Of a stretch of DNA of 64,000 bases, positions 1-13,700 are shown piece after piece. The DNA comes from Dendrolimus kikuchii. Taxonomy: Eukaryota; Arthropoda; Insecta; Lepidoptera; Lasiocampidae. The notes below the pieces were generated by a model. The model ran no database searches. It was given only the letters and a program-made list of their open reading frames with translations, and was not told the origin of the DNA. The stretch is taken from NCBI GenBank assembly GCA_019925095.2, contig CM034406.1:17457888-17521887 (forward strand). Direction: 5' to 3'. The position numbers and the translations under genes are program-made. The number at the start of each line of letters is the position of its first letter. Within the stretch, counting starts at the first letter, position 1.

Positions 1-196
1 AAATACCTTATTATACATTTTAAAGTAATAATGATAGAATCACAGTACAATTTATAAATTAAAAAGCAACGACTTTTACCAGCCTTTAGTATGGGATAGG
101 CGAGATGGAATAAAGACGGAATGGAGAGAGGAGAATTGGACAGAGAAGATGGAATAGGGGGAAGAAGTGAACCAGTAGTTTTTTTGGATAACCATT

Positions 197-436
197 GGCT
201 ATGTTCCATTAGACTCACAACGATCACGTTCACGACCTAAATTTTTCCCGTTCCACTTGCTTGCCGGCGTTACAATCGTCAACCCAAGTGGAACGGTTAT
301 TCGACCCACCTCTTGACATGGGTCGTTGTGTGATCGAAAATGATGACGTTTTCGCCACGACCACAACGACCGCGGACACTTTGTGGAAGGGCTAACGGAG
401 CATTTTGGGTGTTGTGAGCTACTAATGGAACGCGCT
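197..436 (-). mobile_element. Family A TIR element (copy 1)
   Basis: About 240 bp bounded by inverted copies of GTTCCATTAG..CTCACAACG. It shares its internal order (CCGTTCCACTTG, GACCCACCTCTTGACATGGG, GACCGCGG) with six other copies in the window. No ORF; a non-autonomous DNA transposon (MITE). Confidence 0.75.
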
Positions 437-1204
437 GATTATGTCTGCTCCATCTGTGGTAATGTCAGTGACTGTGGCCAAACGAGTTAATGATCAGTTA
501 CCTTGGTGTATATACACACCGTCATTAACAATTAATAACAAATAACGCATTAAAACTATCGCTACATCTGCGTGAAACGGCCATTATGCGGTTTCCAAGC
601 GTTTAATTTTTGACGTTTGAACGTCTATCAAGTGACATATTTCTTGACAGTAAAGTCCACATGAAATAAATGACATAATTGTCGCACTTTATTGTTGTGG
701 GTGACAATAGTGATTGATGTTCGATGAGTCATGTAACGCACAGACTATTAAACCAACGACACTATAAATAAATCGAATTGAAAATAAAGAATGTTCTATT
801 TTATTACGTTTTCTTTTACTTTATTACAAAAGTTACTTATTAAATATATGTAAAGTATGTTCATTAAAATGTTTGTATATTTATTACATGATGTAGCATT
901 CGATTGCCCAGCAAAGGCGATCGAACACCACTCTGGGTAAAATTTTTATCCTTTTCGACGCTCAAGGTTCCATATCTAGCAGTAACAATATAAACACTGT
1001 ACCTGAGTCTGCAGCTAACACATTTTTCGAATATTGAAATTTTGGTGGGATGTCACTTGAATTTTGCGTGCGCGCTGTGTCAATCGTTCGTTACTGTCGT
1101 ATATCGTATGTTGTTGTACTGGTGTTGCCAGTCTCTGCTTTGATCAGTACGTAGTGTTGACAGTCAAAAAAATTGACGTCTCGATATTACTAGAGAACAA
1201 CTCT

Positions 1205-1420
1205 TGAGCATCGATCAAATCAAAATTAATTCGGAGGTTTTTGGCGGGAACTGAAAGGGGCCGTTGTGCTGTGCAGTTTTATTTTCTAAAAATGTGTAAA
1301 ATTGCTCTAAAATGAACAATAGTCGTACGATATTGATAGTTTTTGAGTAGTAATTATGTGTTTTTGTGAGAAATGTGAACTGTATAGTCAAATGTGGCCT
1401 TTCGAGTTTTCACAAGAACT
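1205..1420 (+). repeat. Dispersed repeat D (copy 1)
   Basis: AT-rich block containing GGGAACTGAAAGG and CAAATGTGGCCTTTCGAGTT. It is repeated at 21690-21850 and, inverted, at 23880-24095. Flanking segments (about 85-170 and 21440-21680) are also related. Class unknown. Confidence 0.6.
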
Positions 1421-1651
1421 CCGTTGAATGGTGTCGATTGTAGCCTACAATACAACTGCGCCTGGTTTAAAGGCCTAGTTGCCAAGCCTTAAACATAAAA
1501 AAAATCGATATAGAATTTTTAACAAAAATATATAAGTTAAGTTAAATTGATTAAAACTTATTTATAAATGAAATCGATCGACTATTAAACCATTGACTTG
1601 AATTGAATTGATTTGAAAATAAAAAATGTTCTACTTTATTATATTTTTTAC

Positions 1652-1657
1652 TTTATT
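1652..1657 (-). terminator. candidate poly(A) signal for Vps45
   Basis: AATAAA on the minus strand, 211 nt after the Vps45 stop, with a second at 1640..1635. It lies in AT-rich repeat sequence, so it may be chance. Confidence 0.4.
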
Positions 1658-1867
1658 ACATGATATAGTATTTTTAGGAAAAATAAACAAGTTGAATTGA
1701 TTAAAACTTATTTACAAATGAAGTCGATTTTTATAACAAATCGAGTCGGTAACGCATTAGGGCATTACTAATGGATCCGTCAACGAGCTGCCAAAAGTAA
1801 AATAAATGCTTGGAAAGGGTGTAAGACAAATGATCCCAAACGGAGCAGGGTCGTAGAGAATGGTAAT

Positions 1868-2206
1868 TTACACATTCCTGATATGCCTCGTGTGGGTTCT
1901 ATGAACACCTTGCAACGCAGATGTGACTTCTTGAAAGAACGACGCCGAATTGTGGATCGTGGTCCCCCCCAACACAACCCTGACCCCCGGGTACGCCTGG
2001 TTTATCGTGTGCACACAGAGAGCCTCCTCGTATGTCGCCCCGCCGACTATAAACACTATAATGTCCTGGGGGCGTCTTCCGTAGCCGTCGTCACCCCCCA
2101 AAGTGGGGTATAGGTTCTCACGGAGCTTCCCCTTGATCAGATCTTCGATAGTGTCTTTTAGGAGGGGGGTGTGTTGCGTGTAGATGTTTTCGACGCCGTT
2201 AAGGCC
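1868..2206 (-). CDS. Vps45: Vps45 exon 9 (stop codon)
   Basis: 339 nt, residues 459-570 plus stop at 1870..1868, from [12 protein letters not shown] through [17 protein letters not shown] and [13 protein letters not shown]. The acceptor is ACTTTCAG. The last 15 or so residues are not conserved, so a different final splice cannot be excluded. Confidence 0.93.
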   Translation of the reverse strand, partial: GLNGVENIYTQHTPLLKDTIEDLIKGKLRENLYPTLGGDDGYGRRPQDIIVFIVGGATYEEALCVHTINQAYPGVRVVLGGTTIHNSASFFQEVTSALQGVHRTHTRHIRNV

Positions 2207-5200
2207 CTGAAAGTGCAACAGATAGTCAGACACGAAAGTGAAATGTTGTCTTTATTTATCTAAATACAGGTAATACAACAGCCATGTGAGCTTTACTGGT
2301 AGAAATGTAATAAATACAATATTCTTGAGAGCTTTACTGGTAGCAATATTATACAATATTCTTGTGAGATTTATTGGTAGAAATATTATAGAGTATTTTT
2401 GAGGGCTTTACTGGTAGAAATATTATACAACATTCTTGTGAGATTTGCTGGTAGAAATATTATACAGTATTCTTGAGGGCTTTACTGATAGAATATTATA
2501 CAATATTCTTGAGGGCTTTACTGGTAGAAATATTATACATTTTCGTGAGATTTACTGGTAGAAATATTATACAGTATTCTTGATGGCATTACTGGTAGAA
2601 ATATTATAAAACATTCTTGATCGGGAGCTTTATTGGTAGAAAAATTATACAACATTCTTGAGACCTTGGTGGTAGAAATATTATACATCCTTGATAGTTT
2701 TTCAGATGGAATTCCTAAATACCAACCCATAAACATATTACTGATGCTCGGCCTCATTTTTTGAGGAACGGACGATATAGCCACCACGTTTGAAAGAGCA
2801 TAGCCGATTAGCACGGTTCCGATGTATGAAACTTACCGACCTGCTTTCGTTTCATATAATAATAGTTTATTGTAAAATGAGATACAGTGACAAACATTTT
2901 TAAAATTAATTTACATCTATGTTGATAATGTCATTTCCCTAACCCCCCAAACTATGTTCGCATCTGTGTCTTGGGGGTTAGTTGTAGCTTCTCATGGGTG
3001 TATATTACAAAATATTATTAAGTTAAACTTCTGAGCAGATAAATGTACAATTTAGATCCAATTTTACTCATATATATACAAAATGGTGTCGTAAGTAAGT
3101 TCTGTTAATTTATATCCTCAAAATGTAGTAATATGTGTAACTAGCTGCGTCCCGCGGTTTCATCCTCGTGGTTATGGAAAATCGTTATATTTTGGATAAT
3201 TCATACTATGTCTTTATAAATTACAGCCTATGTGTTATTCTGATGTGTAAGCTATACTATTGTAAAGTTTCATTAAAATCCATTCAGTAGTTTTTGCGTG
3301 AAAGAGTAACAAACATTCTTACAAACTTTCGCGTTTAAATATTAGTAGGATAATGAGAGTAAGATAGCAAACTGCATTTCATCCAATATGAACTTTTTAC
3401 CTACACTCATGTCCAGAGCATCACTGGCGTGTCATGGTAAGAATCTGAATTTCGCCAGTGGTTATTTGTTGTTTTGTGTTAGAAATTATGAACAATTCAA
3501 CTGAAAAGTGTTTTTTTTTTATAATTTTATTTACCTCATTTTCCAAAAAAAATCCGGCAGATAAACAGATTCGTCTCACCTTAAACAGCCTCTTGGTGAT
3601 CTTGACCGCGTCCTGGAGCCCGAAGAGGTCGCTCTGCCTGGCGTGGGCGCCCCCGTACTCCAGCACCTCGACCACCCCCCGCGCCAGGGGCTCGGGGGCG
3701 CCGCGCGCCTTCAGGGCGTCCACCAGGGACGGCAGAGCATTGCTGGCGTGCTTCTCGTAACGGAGGGCGTACAGGGCCACGAGTTTGGCGGCGTCCTGGT
3801 GCCGGACGGCGTCGTTCGATATTAGACTTTTCAGGCGCTGTAGATAAACGGCGATATGATAACACGGGCCCACAAAAAACAAGTGGTCTTTACTTTTGAC
3901 CAGACCCGTCTATTTTTATTTATTTAGATGCGCTGAAATCGAATTTGGAGTCAATTTGGTCCACACACTGGACCACACTGACCCCAGATTCGGTTTCAAC
4001 CAACATATACCCTCAACATTTTGAGGGTGTGTGGACCAAACTGAGCCTAGATTCGGATTCAGCAAACATATACAATCAAAATTTTGAGGGTGTGTGGACC
4101 AAACTGAGCCCAGATTCGGATTCAGCGAACATATACCCTCAAAATTTTGAGGGTGTGTGGACCAAACTGAGCCCAGATTCGGATTCAGCGAACATATACC
4201 CTCAAAATTTTGAGGGTGTGTGGACCAAACTGAGCCCAGATTCGGATTCAGCGAACATATACCCTCAAAATTTTGAGGGTGTGTGGACCGAACTGAGCCC
4301 AGATTCGGATTCAGCGAACATATACCCTCAAAATTTTGAGGGTGTGTGGACTAAACTGAGCCCAGATTCGGAATCAGCGAACATATACCCTCAAAATTTT
4401 GAGGGTGTGTGGATCAAACCGAACCCAGATTCGGATTCAGCGAACATATACCCTTAAAATTTTGAGGGTGTGTGGACCAAACTGAGCCCAGATTCGGAAA
4501 CAGCGAACATATACCCTCAAAATTTTGAGGGTGTGTGGATCAAACCGAACCCAGATTCGGATTCAGCGAGCATGTACCCTCAAAATTTTTGAGGGTGTGT
4601 GAACCAAACTGAACCCAGATTCGGATTCAGCAAACATATACCCTCAAAATTTTGAGGATGTGTGGACCAAACTGAGCCCAGATTCGGATACAGCGAACAT
4701 ATACCCTCAAAATTTTGAGGGTGTGTGGACCAAACTGAGCCCAGATTCGGAATCAGCGCATCGGAATAAATAAAATTAGATGGGTCTGGTTAAAAGTACA
4801 GACCACTTATTTTGTGGGCTAGTTTAATTTGTCTGACTTATAAGCAAACAACAAAATACTGTGAATATTCTAAACAAGGATAATTTCGAAAATTATTTTA
4901 TCTTTATATGATAACACCTTAACAGTGCAGGCTGTCAATCTTTGGAATGCGCTGCCTCTCACTGTCAGAGGAATACATTGTATATTGTAAAAGACAGGCA
5001 AGCCAAGCCGTTCAGTTTATGATATAAGGAGAGGCGAGGAGAGAAGAGGAGAGGTGACAGGAGGCTGATTTGATGGTTTTTGACATTAGAGTGTATTAAA
5101 AGGATTTTGGAGGCAAGAATTAATAAGAATTTTGAGTAGATTGCTTTTCAGTTTTATTTATTGACACTACCAATACCAACCCGTTATAATATATTTAAGA

Positions 5201-8064
5201 ACTCACTCAGAAAACACTATTTTTCTTAAATAATTATGCCTGATTTTAAATTCTTTGAAAAGTAATTCTGTAAATAACTTCCATATAAAATTTATTTAAA
5301 AAAAAGAGTTTGATCTAGATAAATAAGAAAAAAAAAAACAATTTTTAGCTAGACATGTTACTCAGGAGTTTCTTTTCGCTTCTTCTCCTTAACAGCAATA
5401 ACACGTTGCGAAGCGGTGTACATAGACTACGGAGTAAAATTAAATTTTAACCTATATGTATGACCTACAAAAAGTGTTCTTTCTCTAGTGGAACTTATTT
5501 TGAATAAAACCGTTTGAATTTTTAATAATATCTAAATAAACGTTTAAATTTAAAAATGAGACAACAGCAAACTCCAATCTCACGTATAAAACTACAAGAT
5601 GGAACTTACAAATATAACATCTCGTACAAAATATATTTTACCTGCAAATGTTTGGAATGGTCGCTCTGACAAGAGATCTCCTGTTCCAACTCGGACACTT
5701 CGAGCAAATTGTGTTTGCTCACACATGACGACAACTCACCGACTACCGTCACATGCTTCGTGACAGTACCTGACATTTTCTGTGAAACAGGAAAAGAAAA
5801 AATAATAAATTAAGCAGCAAAAACATATATTTTATCCATGCAGGAACGGAGAAAGAATACAATTTCCTGCGTTGGGGCGGCCTGTCGTAAGAAGCGACAA
5901 AAAACCCACAGCCAGATGGTAGGGTATTTGCCCGACTCGATGGCTTCCACCCCTGGTCTAAAGTGTGTCGCCATAACAACCTTGAGTTGTGTTCAGGCAT
6001 TAGTGACCAGGTTCCAGTCTCCCTTAAAAGAGCAGCAGCGCATTTGTAGCACCTTTGGTGTTTCAAACATCCATAGGCGATGGTAACCGCTTTCTATCAA
6101 GTGAGCCGTCTGCTGAACTCCTGCAATAAAAAAAAAATTATCATCAAGTCAGAACTAAACAAAAAAAAATTATCATCAAATCAGAACTAAACACTTGAAT
6201 GATGCTAACAATTCCTCGCCTCTGGTCTTCTTTAAAATGGCACTATGTATCATAACATACAAACGTATTCTACACGACTCTGCAGCACGAAATAAACCCA
6301 TGAGCTTTCTGTGCCACAGTCGAATGTGTTTTAATGTATAAGTTTGCCGATGACTATTTACTATTATTGTATATACGTATGTAAAGTATATACAATAATA
6401 AATTTATTGCAATAACTGCAATAACTATTTATGTATCTGTTGGCAACACCAACAAACAATCGATTTTTTTGACTAAAAATAATTCCCTTCAGACATGTAA
6501 TGGTGCAAAAATAAATTAATTGAATATCTCTCGTGGTGCAATTTATACATTTTTACTACTAGTTTTGAGTTAATCATATGGTCCTTCGAGCCGGATATGA
6601 TCGAGCGATCTTTTTTGTCAACCCTACTGACCATCGACGCTTGACATCATGAGGCTATTAGAAAACCTTCTGCACACAGGTAGTATATAATATATGAACG
6701 TAAGCATATTGGACAATAAATAAAAAAAAAATTGTATATCCAATTTGTGTTAACGAGGATAAATCAGATTGAGGACCATCAGCGAAATACAAGAGGGGAC
6801 AAGTCGCGACTGATGCTTGGTATTCGCCAGGTCGGGGTGGCTCTAGCACCACACGTGTGAAATGCTATTAATACACCACGGTTAAGAATACCCACTAACA
6901 CCCCTCGGTATTCCTTCATGCGTCTTATGCCAGGGCTACGCAAAAACGAAAACATTGCATATCCTAGTTCTTTTCTTCTTTCTGGGTCCTTTTATCTGCT
7001 ACCAGAAACTGTTCCCTAAGAAGATATAAAAAAAACCGGACAGATATTCCACCAATACATTATATATACATAGATAGTGACGTTTTGACAGTGCGACAAC
7101 TCTATGGCTACGTTCCATTAGAGACTCACAACGACCACGTTCACGACCTAAATTTTTCCCGTTCCACTCGCTTGCCGGCTTTACAATCGTAAACCCAAGT
7201 GAAACGGTTATTCGACCCACCTCTTGACATGGGTCGTTGTGTGATCGAAAATGATGACGTCATGAGTGACTTACGCTACGACCGCGGTCGCCTTGTGGAG
7301 GGCTAACGGAGCATTTTGGGCGTTGTGAGCTCTAATGGAACTTGCTGTACATTTGCAAGGTAGCCACAGCAATCCATAAAGAAAATCTAAATGCCCCTAC
7401 CTTCCAATACCTCATCCCCCAAATACCATACATTCTTTGCCAAACGCCTTCCTCCATAAGTCCATATATTAATTTACAAAGCCAAAGAAACGTCAGCATC
7501 AAAGTTTAAACACCAATTAATTAAATCGCTAACAATATTAAATTACAACGGCACAGAATGCATATGACATAAACTCTAGTTAAATTTTAAAATTTACGCA
7601 CTAACTGTACTTTATAATTTGATTGTATTAAAATGTGTTCATTTGAGAATCGAGGCATGTCTTAGCAATTTAAACATGTATGGTCTTATTCATAGAGAGA
7701 TAGAGTAAGTTTGAACGCTTCTTTATGGTTCTTAAAGAAGCGTTCACCTATGACTAAATTATTAAAAATTGTTACCTTGAAAAGTGGATATGTTTCAACA
7801 AAGTTCTTCATGTCAGCAATACTCTCGACCTTCTGGTGACTTTTGGCCTTCTTTTGGAACTCATCCATGAGAGTTTTCATAGTTTGACCAATTTCACCAA
7901 AATTTGAATATAAGTTCTGAAAATAGGTTTCACGTTGAACATTCGAATACTTTTTATCGACCCATTTCAGAAGGTGTTTAAGGGCCATCCACATATTACG
8001 TCACAGGAATATTATAATTTTTTGGACCCTCCCCGTGTCACAGCTAGTCACATTCGTGAGACCC

Positions 8065-8110
<46 letters not shown>

Positions 8111-10369
8111 TGCAATTTTACAACAAGAAATTATTACTCCATTTAATTTTTTATTTATTTAAACACTGCTCATATTTTGGAGGTTTTCATTAATAGATCT
8201 TATTTTGTGTTTTAACCTTTTAAGACGGAACCACCACAAATTTGGTCTCGAGTTTCACACACGGCTAATTGGGAAGCACAACAAATTTGTGGTCAAATAC
8301 AGATAATCGAAACGGACGTTGAACTGATGCTTTTTCCCTCTAACTACATAGAATTTATATTAGAATAAAAGAGACGATAATTCTCTTGGTTTTGGCGCGG
8401 CAATTTTGATAGCAGCTGGCAGATTATGGACAAAAATAATATTAAATTTGACCCGTTTTAAGCGGCTTTAACGCTTAAATATATTATATTTTGAAATGTG
8501 ACGTCACGAAATTTAAGGCCCCTCCCTCCCCTTGTCACACAATATCCCCCTTACTGGATTCATCCCTTGACAGCTGACGATGGTTTTAATAAATAATAGT
8601 GTGTGCTTAGCCTTATAGGTTCACGTGAACTTACAGTTGTAAGGTGTAATCTTATAATTGGTAAAACTGTTATAATCTAATGTGATTTTCAACTCACGTG
8701 TACATAACAGTGCATATCGCTATCAAGCAGGAAACAACGAACACATGTACACAGAATAGCAGCGCAGCGGCGGTGCCGTCTACACAAGCGCTTATTCATA
8801 CCTTTGCATAGAACTCGTCCTGTTCCGAGGCCAAGACAACTTCCTTGAAGTCTTTGTGAACATCCGGCAAATGCGCCAACGAGACCCGGTTGTTCTTTAT
8901 GGTCAGGAGCTCATGCACCATTGCTTGGTAAGTCCACTGTATAAAAAAAAACCAAATGAAAAGAACCATATACTTAAAATAATTGCACAGACCACAATTA
9001 TAAGATTCACAAAGTGGACTACATACATACATCCATCCATCTTCACAAACTTCTTCGTTTGTAAAATTATACAGGCTGATTTTTTCAAATGCCACTCCCA
9101 TGACCAAATCTGAAGTTACAAGATATAGAGAAAAATACACGAAGGAGTCTCGAGCCGATTTTGATGAAACTAATGTGAAAAGTAAGATAAAGTGAAGATG
9201 AAATCTAAAGTGACAAAATTAATTGGCTAGCCAAGATTTTTTTTTTATTGCAGGAGCTCAGCAGACAGGCAGACGGCCCACTTGATGGAAAGCGGTTACC
9301 ATCGCCTATAGACATTTGCAACACCAAAGGTGCTACAAACGTGCTGCTGCTCTCTTGAGAGACTGGAACCTGCTCACTAATGCCGGAACACAACTTAAGG
9401 TTGTTATGGCGACATACTTTAGACCAGGGGTGGTAGCCATCCAGTCGGGCAAATGCCCTACCACCTGGCTGTGGGTTGTTTTGTCGCCTCTTACGACAGG
9501 CCGCCCGGCCGCAGGAAATTGTATTCTTTCTCCGTTCCTGCACGGATAGTTATTGGCCGTTTTTGTCAAAAACAGAAAACATGCTGTATAGTTGCACCAA
9601 TACGTAGTGAGCGCGTTCCTTTAGTATCTGACAACGCCCAAAATGCTCCGTCTGCTGTTCCACATGGCGACCGCGGTCGTTATGATCGTAGCGAAAACGT
9701 CACTAATGACGTCATGATTTTGTGGTTCGAAGTGGGCGTTGACCACAGAGCATTAATTCTCTCTATCGATTGACATTGAACAAGGCGCGATTTTCAAATC
9801 AACCAATGACATTTGTGTATTTTGTCGCTAATGACATCAACGCTCCATAATCCGTTCCACTAGAGTTTATGATTGTAAGCAAGCAAGTGGAACGGGGAAA
9901 ATCTCTCTTGTGGAACGTAGCCAGTGTAGCTTGAAAAGATCAACTTCTGTAATGTCAAACATCAAGCTAAGACTTAACATAAAACAGTAAATCCTTTCTC
10001 TAAATTCAATTTTTGACATTCCTTTACAGAAATTGATTTTTAAAAGCTACATATCTATCTCATAATTTCAGATTTGACCATGGGGACTCACTTGAAAAAT
10101 TCACCAGGTGTAATAAGAAGTAAGACCAAGTCTATATAGTTGGTAATGGGCCGTCCACAAATCAATTCACGAATTTTATAATTTCTTTACCCCTCCCCAA
10201 TCCTTGTCACATTTGTGAGACTCCTCTATTCCTAGTGTGACGTTGTATATGCATGCAATTTCACGTCAAGAAAGTATTAAATTAAAACAGCAGTTCCATA
10301 ATTAGTTTTATTTCCATACAAATTATTTTTAAATAATTTAAACACAATGCCCATACAGATAGTTGGAAA

Positions 10370-10408
<39 letters not shown>

Positions 10409-10722
10409 TAGCGGCCCCGGCAGACATTGTCCTGCTCTGAAAAAATAAAAATCTAGAACCCGATCCCAGCGCCACCTACCGATTCTAATTGTGGATTTAA
10501 ACCATCCAGGGACCCACTCAAACACACAAAAACAAAATCACCAAAATAGCTCCAGGTGATTAGGAGGATTCAAGAACCCGATTTCAGCGCCACCTACCGG
10601 TTCCAACGGGATAAAAAGTATCCTATGTCTGTCTCCTGGTTCTAAGCTACCTCCCCACCAATTTTCAGCCAAATCGGTACAGCCGTTCTTGAGTTATAAA
10701 TAGTGTAACTAACACAACTTTG

Positions 10723-10786
<64 letters not shown>

Positions 10787-13700
10787 GTATATATATATAG
10801 ATAAATTGTTATGTATATATGCGTATGCCAATTTCTCAACTCCCCCAGAATAAAAATTACACATGTTCTTCTCTGTTAATATTAACTTTAAACTAATATA
10901 GCCACTAAGAGCGAGGGATGTTATCCATGTATGCGTGCGGCTACTCCTCCGCGCCCCTAACTACGTGAATAAAGCAGTGTGATTCCTACTCGCTTGTTTG
11001 ATTGACGCATATTATAATATATATAAAAAAAGTTTAATATATATATTGGACTTTGAAATGTGACGTCACGAAACTTAAAACACCCTCGTCACACAATATC
11101 ACACTTCGTAATCCCAGCCCAACGCGTGACGTAATTTAATGTACTGTGCGATCCAAATAAAAATAGGAATATCAATAACCTCTTTTTAGCAAAAAACTTA
11201 TTTGCATATCAATAATAAATAGTCTTACATTAAATTTAAATAAAAAGGTTAAATTAGTAGTAAATTGTCTGAATATAATGTTTAATTATTTAAAGTCACA
11301 ATATGGCGAAGTCGATCCTATTCTCATTTGAATCGCATTATACCTACATAAAGTTAAATATATACAAAATGCAATCTTTTAAGTGTAACATTAAAGCATT
11401 CCTTTTCAAATAAGCATATTATTTAGGTGACGATTATTTTTGTGCTTCAATAATAATATGATTATATAAAAATGCCTTCCTATTGACATATTTTTGTAAA
11501 ATTAATGTTTATTGTAAATTAGAAATTTTATAATTGTAACTATGATTATTAATGAATTAATATAAATAAACAATGGATGGCAAATAATATATACCTGATT
11601 CAACAAAGGCGTAACAGGATCATCTCTCCTATCGATGATCAACAACTGCGGAGTTGGAATATCGCCGTTAAACGGTATATTGTTGTCCATTAAAACCGCC
11701 TCTCGCCTCAGGAGGTCCCTGACGCGCTCTGCCAGACGGGCGCAGGGCTCCGAGGCCGCCTCGTAGCGCACCGCGGCCCTGCGCTTCAAGGAAAGCAGAA
11801 GCGCTAGCAACCCCTGGGCGCAACGTTGCAAGTGCTGCTGGTTCCATAGGCGACCTGTAAAATGACGTTGCCCATATAATAATAACAGCCCATAACTGTC
11901 CCACTGCTGGGCTCGGGCCTCCCACTGTAAGGGAACGGACAGTATACCCGCCACGCTTGTCCAAGGCGGCTTGGCAGGTTAGACACATCAGTTAGGTTGC
12001 ATCATGATGTTTTCTTTCACCATTGTTTGCATGTGGTACATACATACATAACTTCACGCCAGTTCCCTTGCGGGGTAGGCACGAACAACAGAGCGCCATT
12101 TAGGCTTATTCTTACACACCTCACTTGCTTCTTTGACATTCATAACTCTTGTCATGCACGCTCGTCTGTTCTTAAGGCATGTGGTAATTGTAATAATATG
12201 TACATTAGGTCAGAAAACTGCCTAAATGGTGCATACGTTTCGGCCAGGATCGAACCCGGGCCCTTTGAGTTTAGGACGCGTGCGCTAGACATTACGCTGC
12301 CACGACTTTGCTATGTTGCCCAAGTTGAACGCATTTTTAATTCATTTGAATTTGTCGGGCGGCTAAAAGTTTTTCTTCATTGTGAATCTGTAGAAATTCC
12401 TTTGATCATTGGTGAACATGAGACTGGAAACACCACTCCATACAACCAAGTTCTATAATAAATCATTCAGCGTTCAAGCTGTCCAATTATGGAACATAAT
12501 TCCACTGGAAGTGAAACAAACTTTATTTCCAGTAATAAAAAACAGCTAGGTAGCGTAACAAAAATTTTAGAAGTAGTACAGCATAAATATGTTTGTGACT
12601 AAGACCGAAACTAAGAATAAACTTGTATCTTCGGCTAAACTAAATCTGTATTAACTTTCAATAAACTTGTTTAATGCATTGTTACATAATAATCTCACAT
12701 AACGCTTCTATAAGACCTTAGTGTTATATGAATGAAATTAATTGTTTATGAATATGTCCTTATTACATATTTATACATATTATGATATTATATACAATAA
12801 TATAAATATCTAGATTTCAATGCTCTTAGACTAATATATACAACAAAATCTATCCTAGCTTTTGTGTTATATTTCTCATTGTTACCTGGAAGAAATGGCT
12901 ATCAGCGATAAGACCGCCATTTGTAGATATTTCAGGCTGCGTTTGTGTAATGTTACCTTAAGTTGAATCTAAAATAAAGTATGTTTATTTTAAGTATATT
13001 TAAGTCATTGATGTCGGCGATTGGTACAATAATAATATCCCAAATACCTACTTACACTATCTTGTAGTGGCATATAGAATATACCTTGTTGTCCAAATGT
13101 ATTCATATGGAGTATAGACAAATAATTTTTGAGAAATATGAAGATTTTACCAGAGCTCTGTTTTAGCCAAAATGGCTATGGAAAAATACTAATTATTTCA
13201 CCACCACCATAAACTTTACTACTACATTTTGTTTTCACAATGCATGAAAAATTTCATTTTATGAAAATTACTATATATTTTCATGATCAAATTGATCGTG
13301 TACTAGCAGAAGGTGATGTCAGGAGCCTTAAGAACAGGCGAGCTTGAATGACAAGAGTTATGAATGTCAAAGAAGCAAGTGAGGTGTGTAAGAATAAGCC
13401 TGAATGGCGCTGTGTTATTCGTGCCTACCCCGCAAGGGTACTGGCGTGAATTTATGTATGTATGTACTATATATTTTTGTACGAAATGTATAAAGAAATG
13501 TTTGCACAAATGTACTAAATATATATATATAAATTATATTATATATAAATTTGTATGTTTGCTTAACAAGTTAATATTTTTCTTCTTCACAGCCTAGGCA
13601 ATGTATAACTAGTATAGTAAATGAGTAGTTTTAACATTAAGATGATAATACTAAAATTGTTATTCAAAAGTTATGTATGTATATTATTTAAAAAAAAATC

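Larger units (their letters stand above)
10147..11135. mobile_element. Family C TIR element (copy 2) with nested insertion
   Basis: Left end GGGCCGTCCACAAATCAATT and right part CTTTGAAATGTGACGTCACG to GCGTGACGTAATTTAATG. The centre is split by (TA)n tracts and a repeat resembling Lep1. Confidence 0.6.

Noticed and set aside
3945..4457. 170-codon plus-strand ORF with 21-residue repeats
   Set aside because: It lies in the 63-bp minisatellite. A repeat unit divisible by three stays open by default. No promoter, no non-repeat domain, and the array continues past the stop.
5749..6086. ORFs in LINE family B copies (also 9205-9569, 24730-25181, 42061-42301)
   Set aside because: The same residues recur wherever the repeat occurs and are unrelated to a known protein domain; they are 3' untranslated LINE sequence.
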